64,000 nt of DNA. It comes from Sphingomonas lacusdianchii (GTDB taxonomy: Bacteria > Pseudomonadota > Alphaproteobacteria > Sphingomonadales > Sphingomonadaceae). Below are positions 9,673 through 16,920 of the stretch, one piece after another. Positions within the stretch are counted from its first letter, which is position 1, and every line of letters starts with the position of its first letter. The notes under the pieces were generated by a model. That model was not told the DNA's origin. It saw nothing but the letters and a program-made list of their open reading frames with translations, and searched no databases. A program made the position numbers and the translations under genes. The stretch is taken from contig NZ_JAKRET010000010.1 of NCBI RefSeq assembly GCF_022664395.1, forward strand, positions 1-64,000. The letters run 5' to 3'.

Positions 9673-10226
9673 GCGCCGCCCTCCGGCGCCTTGGCCACGC
9701 CGACCAGCGCCGGACGCAACAGCCGGTCGCGGATCATATAGCCGGTCTGGATTTCCTGCACGACGGTGCCCGGCGCGGCGTCGTTCGACGGCACCTCGAA
9801 CATCGCCTGATGCTTGTTGGGGTCGAGCGTCTCGCCGACCGACACCATCTTGGTGATGCCATGACGGCCGAACACGCTTTCCAGCTCGCGCCCGGTCGCT
9901 TCGAGGCCGGTGATCAGCCCCTTCAGCCGGTCGTCGCCGCGCAAATCCTCGGGGATCGCCGACAGCGCGCGCGACAGATTATCGGCCACCGACAGGATGT
10001 CGCGTGAGAAGGCGGTCGCGGCATAGGCGCGGGCGTCGGCCACCTCCTTTTCGGCGCGGCGGCGCACATTCTGCAGATCGGCGCGGGCATAGAGGGTTTC
10101 GGCCTGCGAGTCGGCCAGCTTGGCTTCGAGTTCGGCGAGGCGATCCGCTTCGGCGACTTCGGGCGCGGCCTCGGCGGTGGCTTCGCGCAGGTCGTTCGTA
10201 TCGTCGTTGGCGGGAGTGTCGTTCAT
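9669..10226 (-). CDS. grpE: Nucleotide exchange factor GrpE
   Basis: A 185-residue GrpE, the cochaperone that releases ADP from DnaK. It has an acidic, disordered N terminus (about 1-25), a long coiled-coil helix (about 30-85, LAELEAKLADSQAETLYARA), and the C-terminal beta domain with DPNKHQAMFEV and GYMIRDRLLRPALVGVA. The open frame reaches far upstream, but homology starts at ATG 10226. It lies 20 bp downstream of hrcA and its stop overlaps the proposed glnD start, so hrcA-grpE-glnD is likely one operon. No CIRCE element is seen nearby. Confidence 0.96.
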   Translation of the reverse strand: MNDTPANDDTNDLREATAEAAPEVAEADRLAELEAKLADSQAETLYARADLQNVRRRAEKEVADARAYAATAFSRDILSVADNLSRALSAIPEDLRGDDRLKGLITGLEATGRELESVFGRHGITKMVSVGETLDPNKHQAMFEVPSNDAAPGTVVQEIQTGYMIRDRLLRPALVGVAKAPEGGA

Positions 10227-10246
10227 TCGGGTCTCTTCTTGTCCTG

Positions 10247-11287
10247 TCAGCCCAGCAGCCGCGTCAGCGTCGCGGCAGTGAAATCCACCATGGGCACGAC
10301 GCGCGCATAGTTCAACCGGACCGGCCCGATCACGCCGACCACGCCGACCACGCGCCCGTCCAGCGCGCGGACCGGCTTGGCGATGACCGACGATCCGGTC
10401 AATGCGAACAATTTGTTTTCGGAGCCAATAAAGATGCGCGCGGCATCGCCGTCCTGTGCCGATTCGAGCAGCCGGGCGATCTCTTCCTTGCCCTCCAGTT
10501 CGTCGAGCAGCTGTCGTACGCGGTCGAGGTCGTGGGCGGCGGCGGGGTCGATCAGCCGCGCCTGACCGCGTACGATCAGCACCGGGCGCTGCCCGCCATC
10601 CTCGCTCCACATCGCCAGCCCCGCCTCGACCAGCGCGCGCGCGGTCGCGTCGAGTTCGGCACGTTCCCGCCCGATTTCGCGCAGGATCCGGGCACGTGCT
10701 TCGGGGAGCGTCAGGCCGGACAGCCGCGCCGTCAGGTAATTGCCCGCCTCGACCAGCGCAGCGACGCTGGTCCCGGCCGCGATATCGAGCACGCGATTCT
10801 CGACCGATCCGTCCGCCCCGACCAGCACCGCCAGCGCGCGAGTGCCCGACAGCGGCACGAACGACAATTGTCTCAGCACCGGCTCGCGCTTGGGCACCAG
10901 CACGACGCCCGCACTGGCCGAGAGGCCCGACAGCGCGGCGGCGGTCCCGGCGAGCGCTTCCTCGACCGGACCGGCGGTATCCGCCTGCGCCTCGATCGTC
11001 GCGCGCTCCTGTGCCGATGGCTCCATCGCGTGCATCATGCCGTCGACGAACAGCCTGAGGCCGGTTTCGGTCGGCATCCGCCCGGCGCTGACATGCGGCG
11101 CGGCGAGCAGCCCGGCCTCCTCCAAATCCTGCATCACCCCGCGGATCGACGCGGGCGAGAGGTTCAGGCCCGACAATTGCGCGATAGTGCGCGAACCGAC
11201 CGGCGCGCCGGTGGCGAGATAGCTGTCGACCACGATCCGGAACACGTCGCGGGCGCGGTCGGTCAGTTCGTGGATCGGTTGGGCCAT
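10247..11287 (-). CDS. hrcA: Heat-inducible transcription repressor HrcA
   Basis: HrcA represses chaperone genes through CIRCE operators. The 346-residue product has the N-terminal winged helix (LTDRARDVFRIVVDSYLATG and GSRTIAQLSGLNLSPASIRG), the conserved SAGRMPTETGLRLFVD segment, a GAF-like domain and the C-terminal VVGVIGPVRLNYARVVPMVD block typical of the family. Start ATG 11287 (MAQPIHEL) is where homology begins; the frame upstream is read-through of a repeat element. Upstream (11288-11463) is a palindromic repeat rather than an obvious CIRCE box, so autoregulation is not visible here. Confidence 0.95.
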   Translation of the reverse strand: MAQPIHELTDRARDVFRIVVDSYLATGAPVGSRTIAQLSGLNLSPASIRGVMQDLEEAGLLAAPHVSAGRMPTETGLRLFVDGMMHAMEPSAQERATIEAQADTAGPVEEALAGTAAALSGLSASAGVVLVPKREPVLRQLSFVPLSGTRALAVLVGADGSVENRVLDIAAGTSVAALVEAGNYLTARLSGLTLPEARARILREIGRERAELDATARALVEAGLAMWSEDGGQRPVLIVRGQARLIDPAAAHDLDRVRQLLDELEGKEEIARLLESAQDGDAARIFIGSENKLFALTGSSVIAKPVRALDGRVVGVVGVIGPVRLNYARVVPMVDFTAATLTRLLG

Positions 11288-11327
11288 GCGTGGGCATGTA
11301 GGGCGGTTGCCGCTTGTGGGAAAGCCA

Positions 11328-11463
11328 ATCCTCCCCACCCCGTGGGGAGGGGGACCGCCGCGAAGCGGTGGTGGAAGGGGTTCGCCGCGCAACGCCGCCG
11401 TTCCGTATGCCGCGCTCCCCCTCCACCAGCTTCGCTGGTCCCCCTCCCCGTACCGGGGAGGAT
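11328..11463. repeat. 136-bp palindromic intergenic repeat
   Basis: Ends in the inverted repeat ATCCTCCCC ... GGGGAGGAT, with inner complementary segments (GGGGGACC near 11350, GGTCCCCCTCCCC near 11438-11450, and CCACCAGC/GCTGGT). It fills the gap between hrcA and the lipoprotein gene at 11464 and can fold into a large hairpin. It resembles in composition the C/T-rich element between rpoB and rpoC. Confidence 0.75.
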
Positions 11464-11961
11464 CTAAGGCGTCTCGATAAACTGGCGGATCGGCAGTTCG
11501 TTCGGCGCCGCGCGCAGCGCTTCGTTCATCCGCTGATCGCGCATCCGGCAGCCATAATAGAAGGACAGATGCTGCGCCGCGCCCGACAATTCATTCCATC
11601 GGACATCGACCGACGGCATGTCGGTCGGCGCATTGTCGCATCCCGGCTGACCCGGCTGCACCAGCCGCTCGCCCTGCGGCCGGTAGGGCTGTAGTTTCGC
11701 GGCGAAGGCGCGATACTGCGCCGGCGTCGCCTTGAAATCGCGGGTGCCGACGACCTTGGTAAAGCGCCGCCCCTCGAACACGCCCGTGCCGTCGGGCTGG
11801 ATCGTCACCCGGTACACCGGACAGGTGCCGAAACAGGGCGAGGTTTCATAGCTGATCGTCTCACGCTCGATCGCGACCGGCGCGGTTTCGGTGGTCGTGT
11901 TGCCGACCGCCATCACGCAGCCGCCCAGTATCGGCAGCAAACCCAAGGCGATGATCTTCAT
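11464..11961 (-). CDS. DUF6438-type lipoprotein
   Basis: A 165-residue lipoprotein with a clear lipobox (LPILGGC, Cys 15) and a region [20 protein letters not shown] followed by FEGRRF, which is the hallmark of the DUF6438 family (function unknown). The paired cysteines in SPCFGTCP may form a disulphide in the periplasm. It stands between hrcA and rph, divergent from rph, and its stop abuts the repeat at 11328-11463. Regulation is not apparent. Confidence 0.75.
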   Translation of the reverse strand: MKIIALGLLPILGGCVMAVGNTTTETAPVAIERETISYETSPCFGTCPVYRVTIQPDGTGVFEGRRFTKVVGTRDFKATPAQYRAFAAKLQPYRPQGERLVQPGQPGCDNAPTDMPSVDVRWNELSGAAQHLSFYYGCRMRDQRMNEALRAAPNELPIRQFIETP

Positions 11962-12078
11962 GACGTCGCTCCCTGTTGCGGACCCGTCGTTTCGGACCCG
12001 TCATCATGGGCGTACCGCGCGGCGACTGGCGCGGCGATGAACGGGCGGCTAGGGCTTGGCAAATTTCAGGAGAATCCC

Positions 12079-12795
12079 ATGCGCCCATCCGGCCGCACCC
12101 CCGACGAAATGCGCCCCATCACGATCGAGACGAACTTCACTCGCCATGCCGAGGGTTCGTGCCTGATCGGCTTCGGCGATACCAAGGTGCTGGTGACCGC
12201 CTCGCTCGAGGAGCGGCTGCCGCCATGGTTGCGCGGCAAGGGTGAAGGCTGGGTGACGGCCGAGTACGGCATGCTGCCCCGCGCCACCCATACCCGCGGC
12301 AACCGGGAAGCGGCGAAGGGCAAGCAGTCGGGCCGGACGCAGGAAATCCAGCGGCTGATCGGCCGGTCGCTGCGCGCCGTGGTCGACCTGAAGGCGCTGG
12401 GCGAGCGGCAGATCACGCTCGATTGCGACGTGATCCAGGCCGATGGCGGCACCCGCACCGCGTCGATCTCGGGCGCATGGGTGGCGCTGCGCCTCGCGGT
12501 CGACGGGCTGATGCGTGAGGGCAAGCTGGAGGTCGATCCGATCAGCCGGCAGGTCGCGGCGGTCAGCTGCGGCATCCATCAGGGCACACCGGTGCTCGAC
12601 CTGGACTATATCGAGGATTCGGCGGCCGATGCCGACGCCAATTTCGTGCTGACCAGCGACAACAATATCGCCGAGGTGCAGGCGACCGCCGAGGGTGCCT
12701 GTTATGACGAAGAGGCGCTGCTGCGCCTGCTGCGCCTCGCCCGCATCGGCTGCGGCCGCATCTTCGCCGAACAGCTGCGGGCAACCGGGCGATGA
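12079..12795 (+). CDS. rph: Ribonuclease PH
   Basis: RNase PH is a phosphorolytic 3'-5' exoribonuclease that trims tRNA 3' ends. The 238-residue protein has the opening [19 protein letters not shown], the conserved [19 protein letters not shown] and the ring-forming core ending [19 protein letters not shown] 12079 is preceded by CAGGAG at 6-7 bases. The gene overlaps rdgB by four bases (ATGA), indicating translational coupling. Confidence 0.97.
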   Translation: MRPSGRTPDEMRPITIETNFTRHAEGSCLIGFGDTKVLVTASLEERLPPWLRGKGEGWVTAEYGMLPRATHTRGNREAAKGKQSGRTQEIQRLIGRSLRAVVDLKALGERQITLDCDVIQADGGTRTASISGAWVALRLAVDGLMREGKLEVDPISRQVAAVSCGIHQGTPVLDLDYIEDSAADADANFVLTSDNNIAEVQATAEGACYDEEALLRLLRLARIGCGRIFAEQLRATGR

Positions 12796-13421
12796 GCGGC
12801 GAGGGCAAGGAACCACAGGCGATCCGCAAGCTCACCCCGGGCAAGCTGGTCATCGCCAGCCACAATCCCGGCAAGATCCGCGAGATCGCCGCGCTGCTCG
12901 GGCCCTATGGCGTCACCCCGATCTCGGCAGGCGAACTCGACCTGCCCGAACCGGAAGAGACCGGCACGACCTTTGTCGCCAATGCCGAACTGAAGGCGTT
13001 GCAGGCGGCCGACCTGTCGGGGCTGCCGGCGCTGGCCGATGACAGCGGGCTGTGCGTCGAGGCGCTGAACGGCGATCCGGGCATCTTCTCGGCGCGCTGG
13101 GCGGGGCCGTCCAAGGATTTCGACGCGGCGATGCGGCTGGTCGAGGAACGGATGCAGGCGACCGGCCCCGACCATAGCCGCGCGGCGCATTTCGTGTGCG
13201 CGCTGGCGCTGGCATGGCCCGATGGGCATGTCGAATGGTTTGAGGGCCGCGTCGACGGGCAACTGGTATGGCCGCCGCGTGGGGACCTTGGCTTCGGCTA
13301 TGACCCGATGTTCGTCCAGGACGGGATGGACCGGAGCTATGGCGAGATCGATCCCGACCACAAGCATGCGATCAGCCACCGCGCCGATGCGTTCGCGCAA
13401 TTGGTGAAGGCGGTGTTCTGA
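12792..13421 (+). CDS. rdgB: dITP/XTP pyrophosphatase (house-cleaning NTPase)
   Basis: A 209-residue Ham1/RdgB protein that hydrolyses dITP, XTP and ITP to monophosphates and so keeps deaminated purines out of DNA and RNA. The motifs are all present: [15 protein letters not shown] (substrate loop), [32 protein letters not shown] and the C-terminal AISHRADAF. It overlaps rph by ATGA. hemW, its usual next neighbour, is displaced about 1.2 kb downstream by a small gene, two repeats and a lipoprotein. Confidence 0.96.
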   Translation: MSGEGKEPQAIRKLTPGKLVIASHNPGKIREIAALLGPYGVTPISAGELDLPEPEETGTTFVANAELKALQAADLSGLPALADDSGLCVEALNGDPGIFSARWAGPSKDFDAAMRLVEERMQATGPDHSRAAHFVCALALAWPDGHVEWFEGRVDGQLVWPPRGDLGFGYDPMFVQDGMDRSYGEIDPDHKHAISHRADAFAQLVKAVF

Positions 13422-13442
13422 ACCATTTTATCACATGGAAAG

Positions 13443-13512
13443 CCGTTCGTGCTGAGTAGGGGCTGAGCTTGTCGAAGACCCGTATCGAAACACTCTTCTG
13501 AAGCACGAACGG
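13443..13512. repeat. 70-bp palindrome-ended intergenic repeat
   Basis: Perfect 11-bp terminal inverted repeats CCGTTCGTGCT / AGCACGAACGG around a core containing GAGCTTGTCGAAGACCC. The core and the CCGTTCG/CGAACGG ends are shared in type with the element at 44760-44881. It lies in the rdgB to 13588 gap. Confidence 0.75.
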
Positions 13513-13587
13513 TTTGGCATCGGGTCGGGCGTACCAAGCGGAACGCCCACCCAACCCTGCGCATTGGACGCCCCGAAAGGAATTCCG

Positions 13588-13803
13588 ATGCCCGATGCGA
13601 TCACCGAAACCCGCCACCGCGAGATCGCGGTCGAGCATCTCCTGTTCTGGACGATGCGCTATGTCGAGGAACAGCATCCAGGCCTGCTCGACTCGCTGGA
13701 AGCCAGCCTCGACAAGCTCGGCGATCCGAGCCAGGGCGGCGAGAAGGACGACCATGCCGTCCGCCACATCGCCGCCAAGATGATCGCCGGTGCGCGGGGG
13801 TAG
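13588..13803 (+). CDS. Small conserved-looking hypothetical protein
   Basis: A 71-residue acidic protein (MPDAITETRHREIAVEHLLF...) predicted to be mainly helical and soluble, with no signal peptide. Start ATG 13588 is supported by AAAGGAA 6-7 bases upstream; the TTG at 13564 is not. I do not recognise the family. It is flanked on both sides by intergenic repeats, suggesting an independent small transcription unit between rdgB and the convergent lipoprotein gene. Confidence 0.6.
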   Translation: MPDAITETRHREIAVEHLLFWTMRYVEEQHPGLLDSLEASLDKLGDPSQGGEKDDHAVRHIAAKMIAGARG

Positions 13804-13864
13804 GGTCGCGGCCTCGGATGCCGTAACCCTACGCCGGCGAAACCGCTGCTAAACCCCCGTTTCC

Positions 13865-13953
13865 GTACCCCGGCGAAGGCCGGGGCCCAGTCGGGGGACG
13901 TCGGCGAGAGGCGAGAAGCTTTCCCAACTGGACCCCGGCCTCCGCCGGGGTAC
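13865..13953. repeat. 89-bp palindromic intergenic repeat (CCCCGGCGAAGGCCGGGG type)
   Basis: Two arms of 27 bases, GTACCCCGGCGAAGG... and ...CCGCCGGGGTAC, form an inverted repeat with only two mismatches, and each arm is itself a hairpin. This is the classic two-hairpin design of mobile non-autonomous palindromes. It lies between the 71-residue gene and the convergent CAP-domain lipoprotein gene. Confidence 0.8.
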
Positions 13954-14066
13954 GAAATTTTCCGGTTAAGCGCACGACTTTTGCGAAGGTCGCGTAAGGC
14001 TGCAATGCAGAGGTGCAAACGCAGCGCGACTTCGCCAGCTTCTTATTCGCCGCCCCGACCCGACCT

Positions 14067-14639
14067 TCAGAACGCCCGCTGCCCCGCGACATTCCCCGCC
14101 GGGACATAGCGACACACCACGAAATCGTCGCGCGCATTGCCCGCCTCGGCACAACCGAAGCGTTGCGTCGTGCGCCACATGATCTGGGTATAATGGGCGA
14201 CATCGCCGAACTTGCCTGTGCGCGACACGGCGGGCAGGACGCCCGGCACATAGTCGCGCTTCTCCGCGACCCAATGGCCGACCATTTCGTCGTAGCGATA
14301 CGCGCCACGCGTGCCGGTCCACAGATTCTCGCCCTGTTCAGGCACCCCGCGCGGTTGCCCCGAATGTTCGAACCGACCGGTCGTCGCCAGCGTATCGGCA
14401 TAGGTCTTCGCATCGCGTGCCAGCGCCGAATCCCAGGCGAGCGGCGGCAGTCCCGCCTCGCCGCGCGCGGCACGGTGGCCGGCTTCCATCGCCTGTCGCA
14501 GCAGTGCCACCCCGCGCGGCGCCGGCCCTTCGAACGTGCGCGGTTCGACGATGCGTTCGGGACCGGCCTCGACGCCCGGTGAACAGGCGGCCAGCAGCAA
14601 AAGCGGCGCCAATATTTGTATCGATCGCATCGCGCCCAT
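14067..14639 (-). CDS. CAP/SCP-domain lipoprotein
   Basis: A 190-residue lipoprotein (lipobox LLLLAAC) with a CAP (SCP/PR-1) domain. Family landmarks are the N-terminal helix RQAMEAGHRAARGEAGLPPL, GENLWTGTRG, HYTQIMWRTTQRFGC and VVCRYVPAGNVAGQRAF. Bacterial CAP proteins are secreted or envelope-bound; their activity is mostly unknown. The start could be ATG 14639 or, nearly as well, ATG 14630 (MRSIQILA). It diverges from hemW with only 11 bp between the start codons, so its promoter must lie inside hemW. Confidence 0.85.
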   Translation of the reverse strand: MGAMRSIQILAPLLLLAACSPGVEAGPERIVEPRTFEGPAPRGVALLRQAMEAGHRAARGEAGLPPLAWDSALARDAKTYADTLATTGRFEHSGQPRGVPEQGENLWTGTRGAYRYDEMVGHWVAEKRDYVPGVLPAVSRTGKFGDVAHYTQIMWRTTQRFGCAEAGNARDDFVVCRYVPAGNVAGQRAF

Positions 14640-14650
14640 ATGGGACGGCG

Positions 14651-15802
14651 ATGGCGCCCGACCAACCTCCCCCCCTTGCGCTCTACGTCCACTGGCCGTT
14701 CTGCGTGTCGAAATGCCCCTATTGCGACTTCAACAGCCATGTCCGCGACGCGGTCGATCAGGCGGCGTGGTTGCAGGCGCTCCTCGCCGATCTGACGCAT
14801 GAGGCGGCGGCACTGCCGGGGCGGCGGCTGGCGTCGATCTTCTTCGGCGGGGGCACCCCGTCGCTGATGCCCCCCGCGACGGTTGCCGCGATCATCGATG
14901 CCGCGTGCCGCGCATGGCCGCCGAGCGACGATATCGAGATCACGCTGGAGGCGAACCCGTCCTCGGTCGAGGCGGCACGCTTCGCCGATATCGCCGCCGC
15001 CGGGGTCAACCGGGTGTCGCTGGGCGTACAGGCGTTGCATGACGACGCCCTCGCCTTCCTCGAACGCGCGCATGGCGTGGAGGAGGCACTGGCCGCGCTC
15101 GGCGTGGCGCAGCGGCATTTCGCGCGGGTCAGCTTCGACCTGATCTATGCCCGGCCCGCCCAGTCGCTGGCGGCATGGGAAGCCGAACTCGCCCGCGCGC
15201 TGTCGTTCGGGACCGAGCATCTGTCACTCTATCAACTGACCATCGAACCCGGCACGCGCTTCGCGACGCTGGCGGCCAAGGGGGCGCTGACGCTGCCCGA
15301 TCCCGACCTTGCCGCCGACCTGTTCGAGGTGACGCAGGCGATGACGTCGGCCGCCGGCCTGCCGCTGTACGAGGTGTCGAACCATGCCCGGCCGGGCGCG
15401 GAAAGCCGCCACAACCTGACCTATTGGCGCTATCGCGACTATGCCGGCATTGGCCCTGGCGCGCATGGCCGGCGCGAGGGGCTGGCGACCGTCCGGCGCA
15501 AGAAGCCGGAGAACTGGATCGCGGCGGTGGAGCGCAACGGCCATGGCATCGAACGCGAGGACGCGCTGACCCCCGACGAACGCGTGACCGAGGCGCTGGT
15601 GATGGGCCTCAGGATGCGCGAGGGCATCGACCTTGCCCGTGTCGCGGCGCTGGGCGACCGGCCGATCGATGCGGTGGTGCGGACCGATGCCGTGGCGCTG
15701 CTCGCGCGGCAGGGGCTGGTGGCGCGTGATGGCGATCGGCTCGCGCTGACACCCGCCGGCTTTCCGGTGCTCGACGCGGTGCTGCGCGAGATCGCGCTAT
15801 AG
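14651..15802 (+). CDS. hemW: Radical SAM heme chaperone HemW
   Basis: A 383-residue radical SAM protein. The 4Fe-4S motif CVSKCPYC (about residues 17-24) and the signature SRHNLTYWR (HNxxYW), which separates heme chaperone HemW from the coproporphyrinogen oxidase HemN, are both visible. HemW binds heme and is thought to insert it into respiratory enzymes. Start ATG 14651 fits homology (MAPDQPPPLALYVHWPFC); GGGACGG upstream is a fair ribosome site. rph-rdgB-hemW is a familiar grouping. Confidence 0.94.
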   Translation: MAPDQPPPLALYVHWPFCVSKCPYCDFNSHVRDAVDQAAWLQALLADLTHEAAALPGRRLASIFFGGGTPSLMPPATVAAIIDAACRAWPPSDDIEITLEANPSSVEAARFADIAAAGVNRVSLGVQALHDDALAFLERAHGVEEALAALGVAQRHFARVSFDLIYARPAQSLAAWEAELARALSFGTEHLSLYQLTIEPGTRFATLAAKGALTLPDPDLAADLFEVTQAMTSAAGLPLYEVSNHARPGAESRHNLTYWRYRDYAGIGPGAHGRREGLATVRRKKPENWIAAVERNGHGIEREDALTPDERVTEALVMGLRMREGIDLARVAALGDRPIDAVVRTDAVALLARQGLVARDGDRLALTPAGFPVLDAVLREIAL

Positions 15803-15861
15803 GCTTGCCCCGCCCCCGGCGACTGCGCACAACCGCGCATCACCAGTGAAACGGGGAACCC

Positions 15862-16857
15862 ATGCCGACCATCACCCGCCGCGCCGCCATCACCGGCCTT
15901 GCCGCCGTTGCCGGATCGGCCACCCTGCCCGCCCAGCCGAGATCGACCGGCGTGCTGCGCATCGCCTCGACCTGGGACTTCGGCGCCGCCGCCAACGATG
16001 CCGCCGTCGTCCGCTTCAGAAGCGGCGGCAGCCTGATCGACGCGCTGGAGGCGGGGGCGAAAGTGCCCGAGGCCGACCTGGCCAACCATTCGGTCGGCAG
16101 GGGCGGCTATCCCGATCGCGACGGGCGGGTGACGCTCGATGCGGTCATCATGGACGACAAGGGGCATGTCGGCGCGGTCGCGGCGATGGAGGACATCGCC
16201 CACCCGATCTCGGTCGCGCGCGCGGTGATGGAGCGCACGCCGCACACCTTCCTGGTCGGCGATGGGGCACGGCAATTCGCGCTGGCCAACGGCTTCACCG
16301 CGGAAAAACTGCTCACGCCGGAGGCCGAGGCCGAATGGCGCAAATGGCTCAAGACGTCGAAATATGCGCCGGTCGCCAATAGCGAGAATGGCCGCGCGCC
16401 GCTGGGCGGGCCGCTCGACCATGACACGATCGGCATGATCGCGCGTGCACCGAACGGGGAGTTGGCCGGCGCGTGCACCACGTCGGGCATGGCGTTCAAG
16501 CTGCACGGGCGGGTCGGTGATTCGCCGCAGGTCGGCAGCGGCCTGTTCGTCGAGGCCGGGGTCGGTGCCGCCACCGCGACGGGGCTGGGCGAGGAGGTGA
16601 CCCGCATCGCCGGCACCGCCCGCGTCGTATCGTCGCTGCGTGCCGGCATGACGCCGATGGCGGCGTGTCGCGAGGCGGTGGAGCATATCGCGAAGCTGCG
16701 CGGATCGGCGCTGGACGGGGTGCAGGTCGGCTTCCTCGCAATGGACCGGAACGGACAGGTCGGCGCCTTCGCGATACTGCCGGGCTTCACCTATGCCGTC
16801 ACCGGCGACGATGGGCGCAGTACGGTGCTGCAATCGGCCAGCCTGCGCAGCGCCTGA
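15862..16857 (+). CDS. N4-(beta-N-acetylglucosaminyl)-L-asparaginase (glycosylasparaginase)
   Basis: A 331-residue Ntn hydrolase of the aspartylglucosaminidase family, which cleaves GlcNAc-Asn, the last step in N-glycoprotein breakdown. It carries an N-terminal twin-arginine-like signal (TRRAAITGLAAVAGSATLPA). The autoprocessing site is Thr189 in GPLDHDTIGMIA, where self-cleavage exposes the catalytic Thr. The segments SWDFG-like (STWDFGAAAN), GYPDRDGRVTLDAVIMD and the C-terminal GAFAILPGF fit the family. It has its own ribosome site (GGGGAAC) and ends at a terminator shared with the TonB receptor. Its position at the edge of an N-glycan locus supports the assignment over general L-asparaginase. 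Confidence 0.9.
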   Translation: MPTITRRAAITGLAAVAGSATLPAQPRSTGVLRIASTWDFGAAANDAAVVRFRSGGSLIDALEAGAKVPEADLANHSVGRGGYPDRDGRVTLDAVIMDDKGHVGAVAAMEDIAHPISVARAVMERTPHTFLVGDGARQFALANGFTAEKLLTPEAEAEWRKWLKTSKYAPVANSENGRAPLGGPLDHDTIGMIARAPNGELAGACTTSGMAFKLHGRVGDSPQVGSGLFVEAGVGAATATGLGEEVTRIAGTARVVSSLRAGMTPMAACREAVEHIAKLRGSALDGVQVGFLAMDRNGQVGAFAILPGFTYAVTGDDGRSTVLQSASLRSA

Positions 16858-16863
16858 CAAGAG

Positions 16864-16898
16864 AATGGCTCCGTCACCGCATCGGTGACGGAGCCATT
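16864..16898. terminator. Bidirectional hairpin terminator
   Basis: A 16-bp perfect stem, AATGGCTCCGTCACCG paired with CGGTGACGGAGCCATT, with a 3-base loop, between the convergent glycosylasparaginase and TonB receptor genes. The flanking T/A runs are short, so efficiency is uncertain. Confidence 0.75.
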
Positions 16899-16920
16899 CG
16901 CTTCCCCTTGCGGAAGCGGA

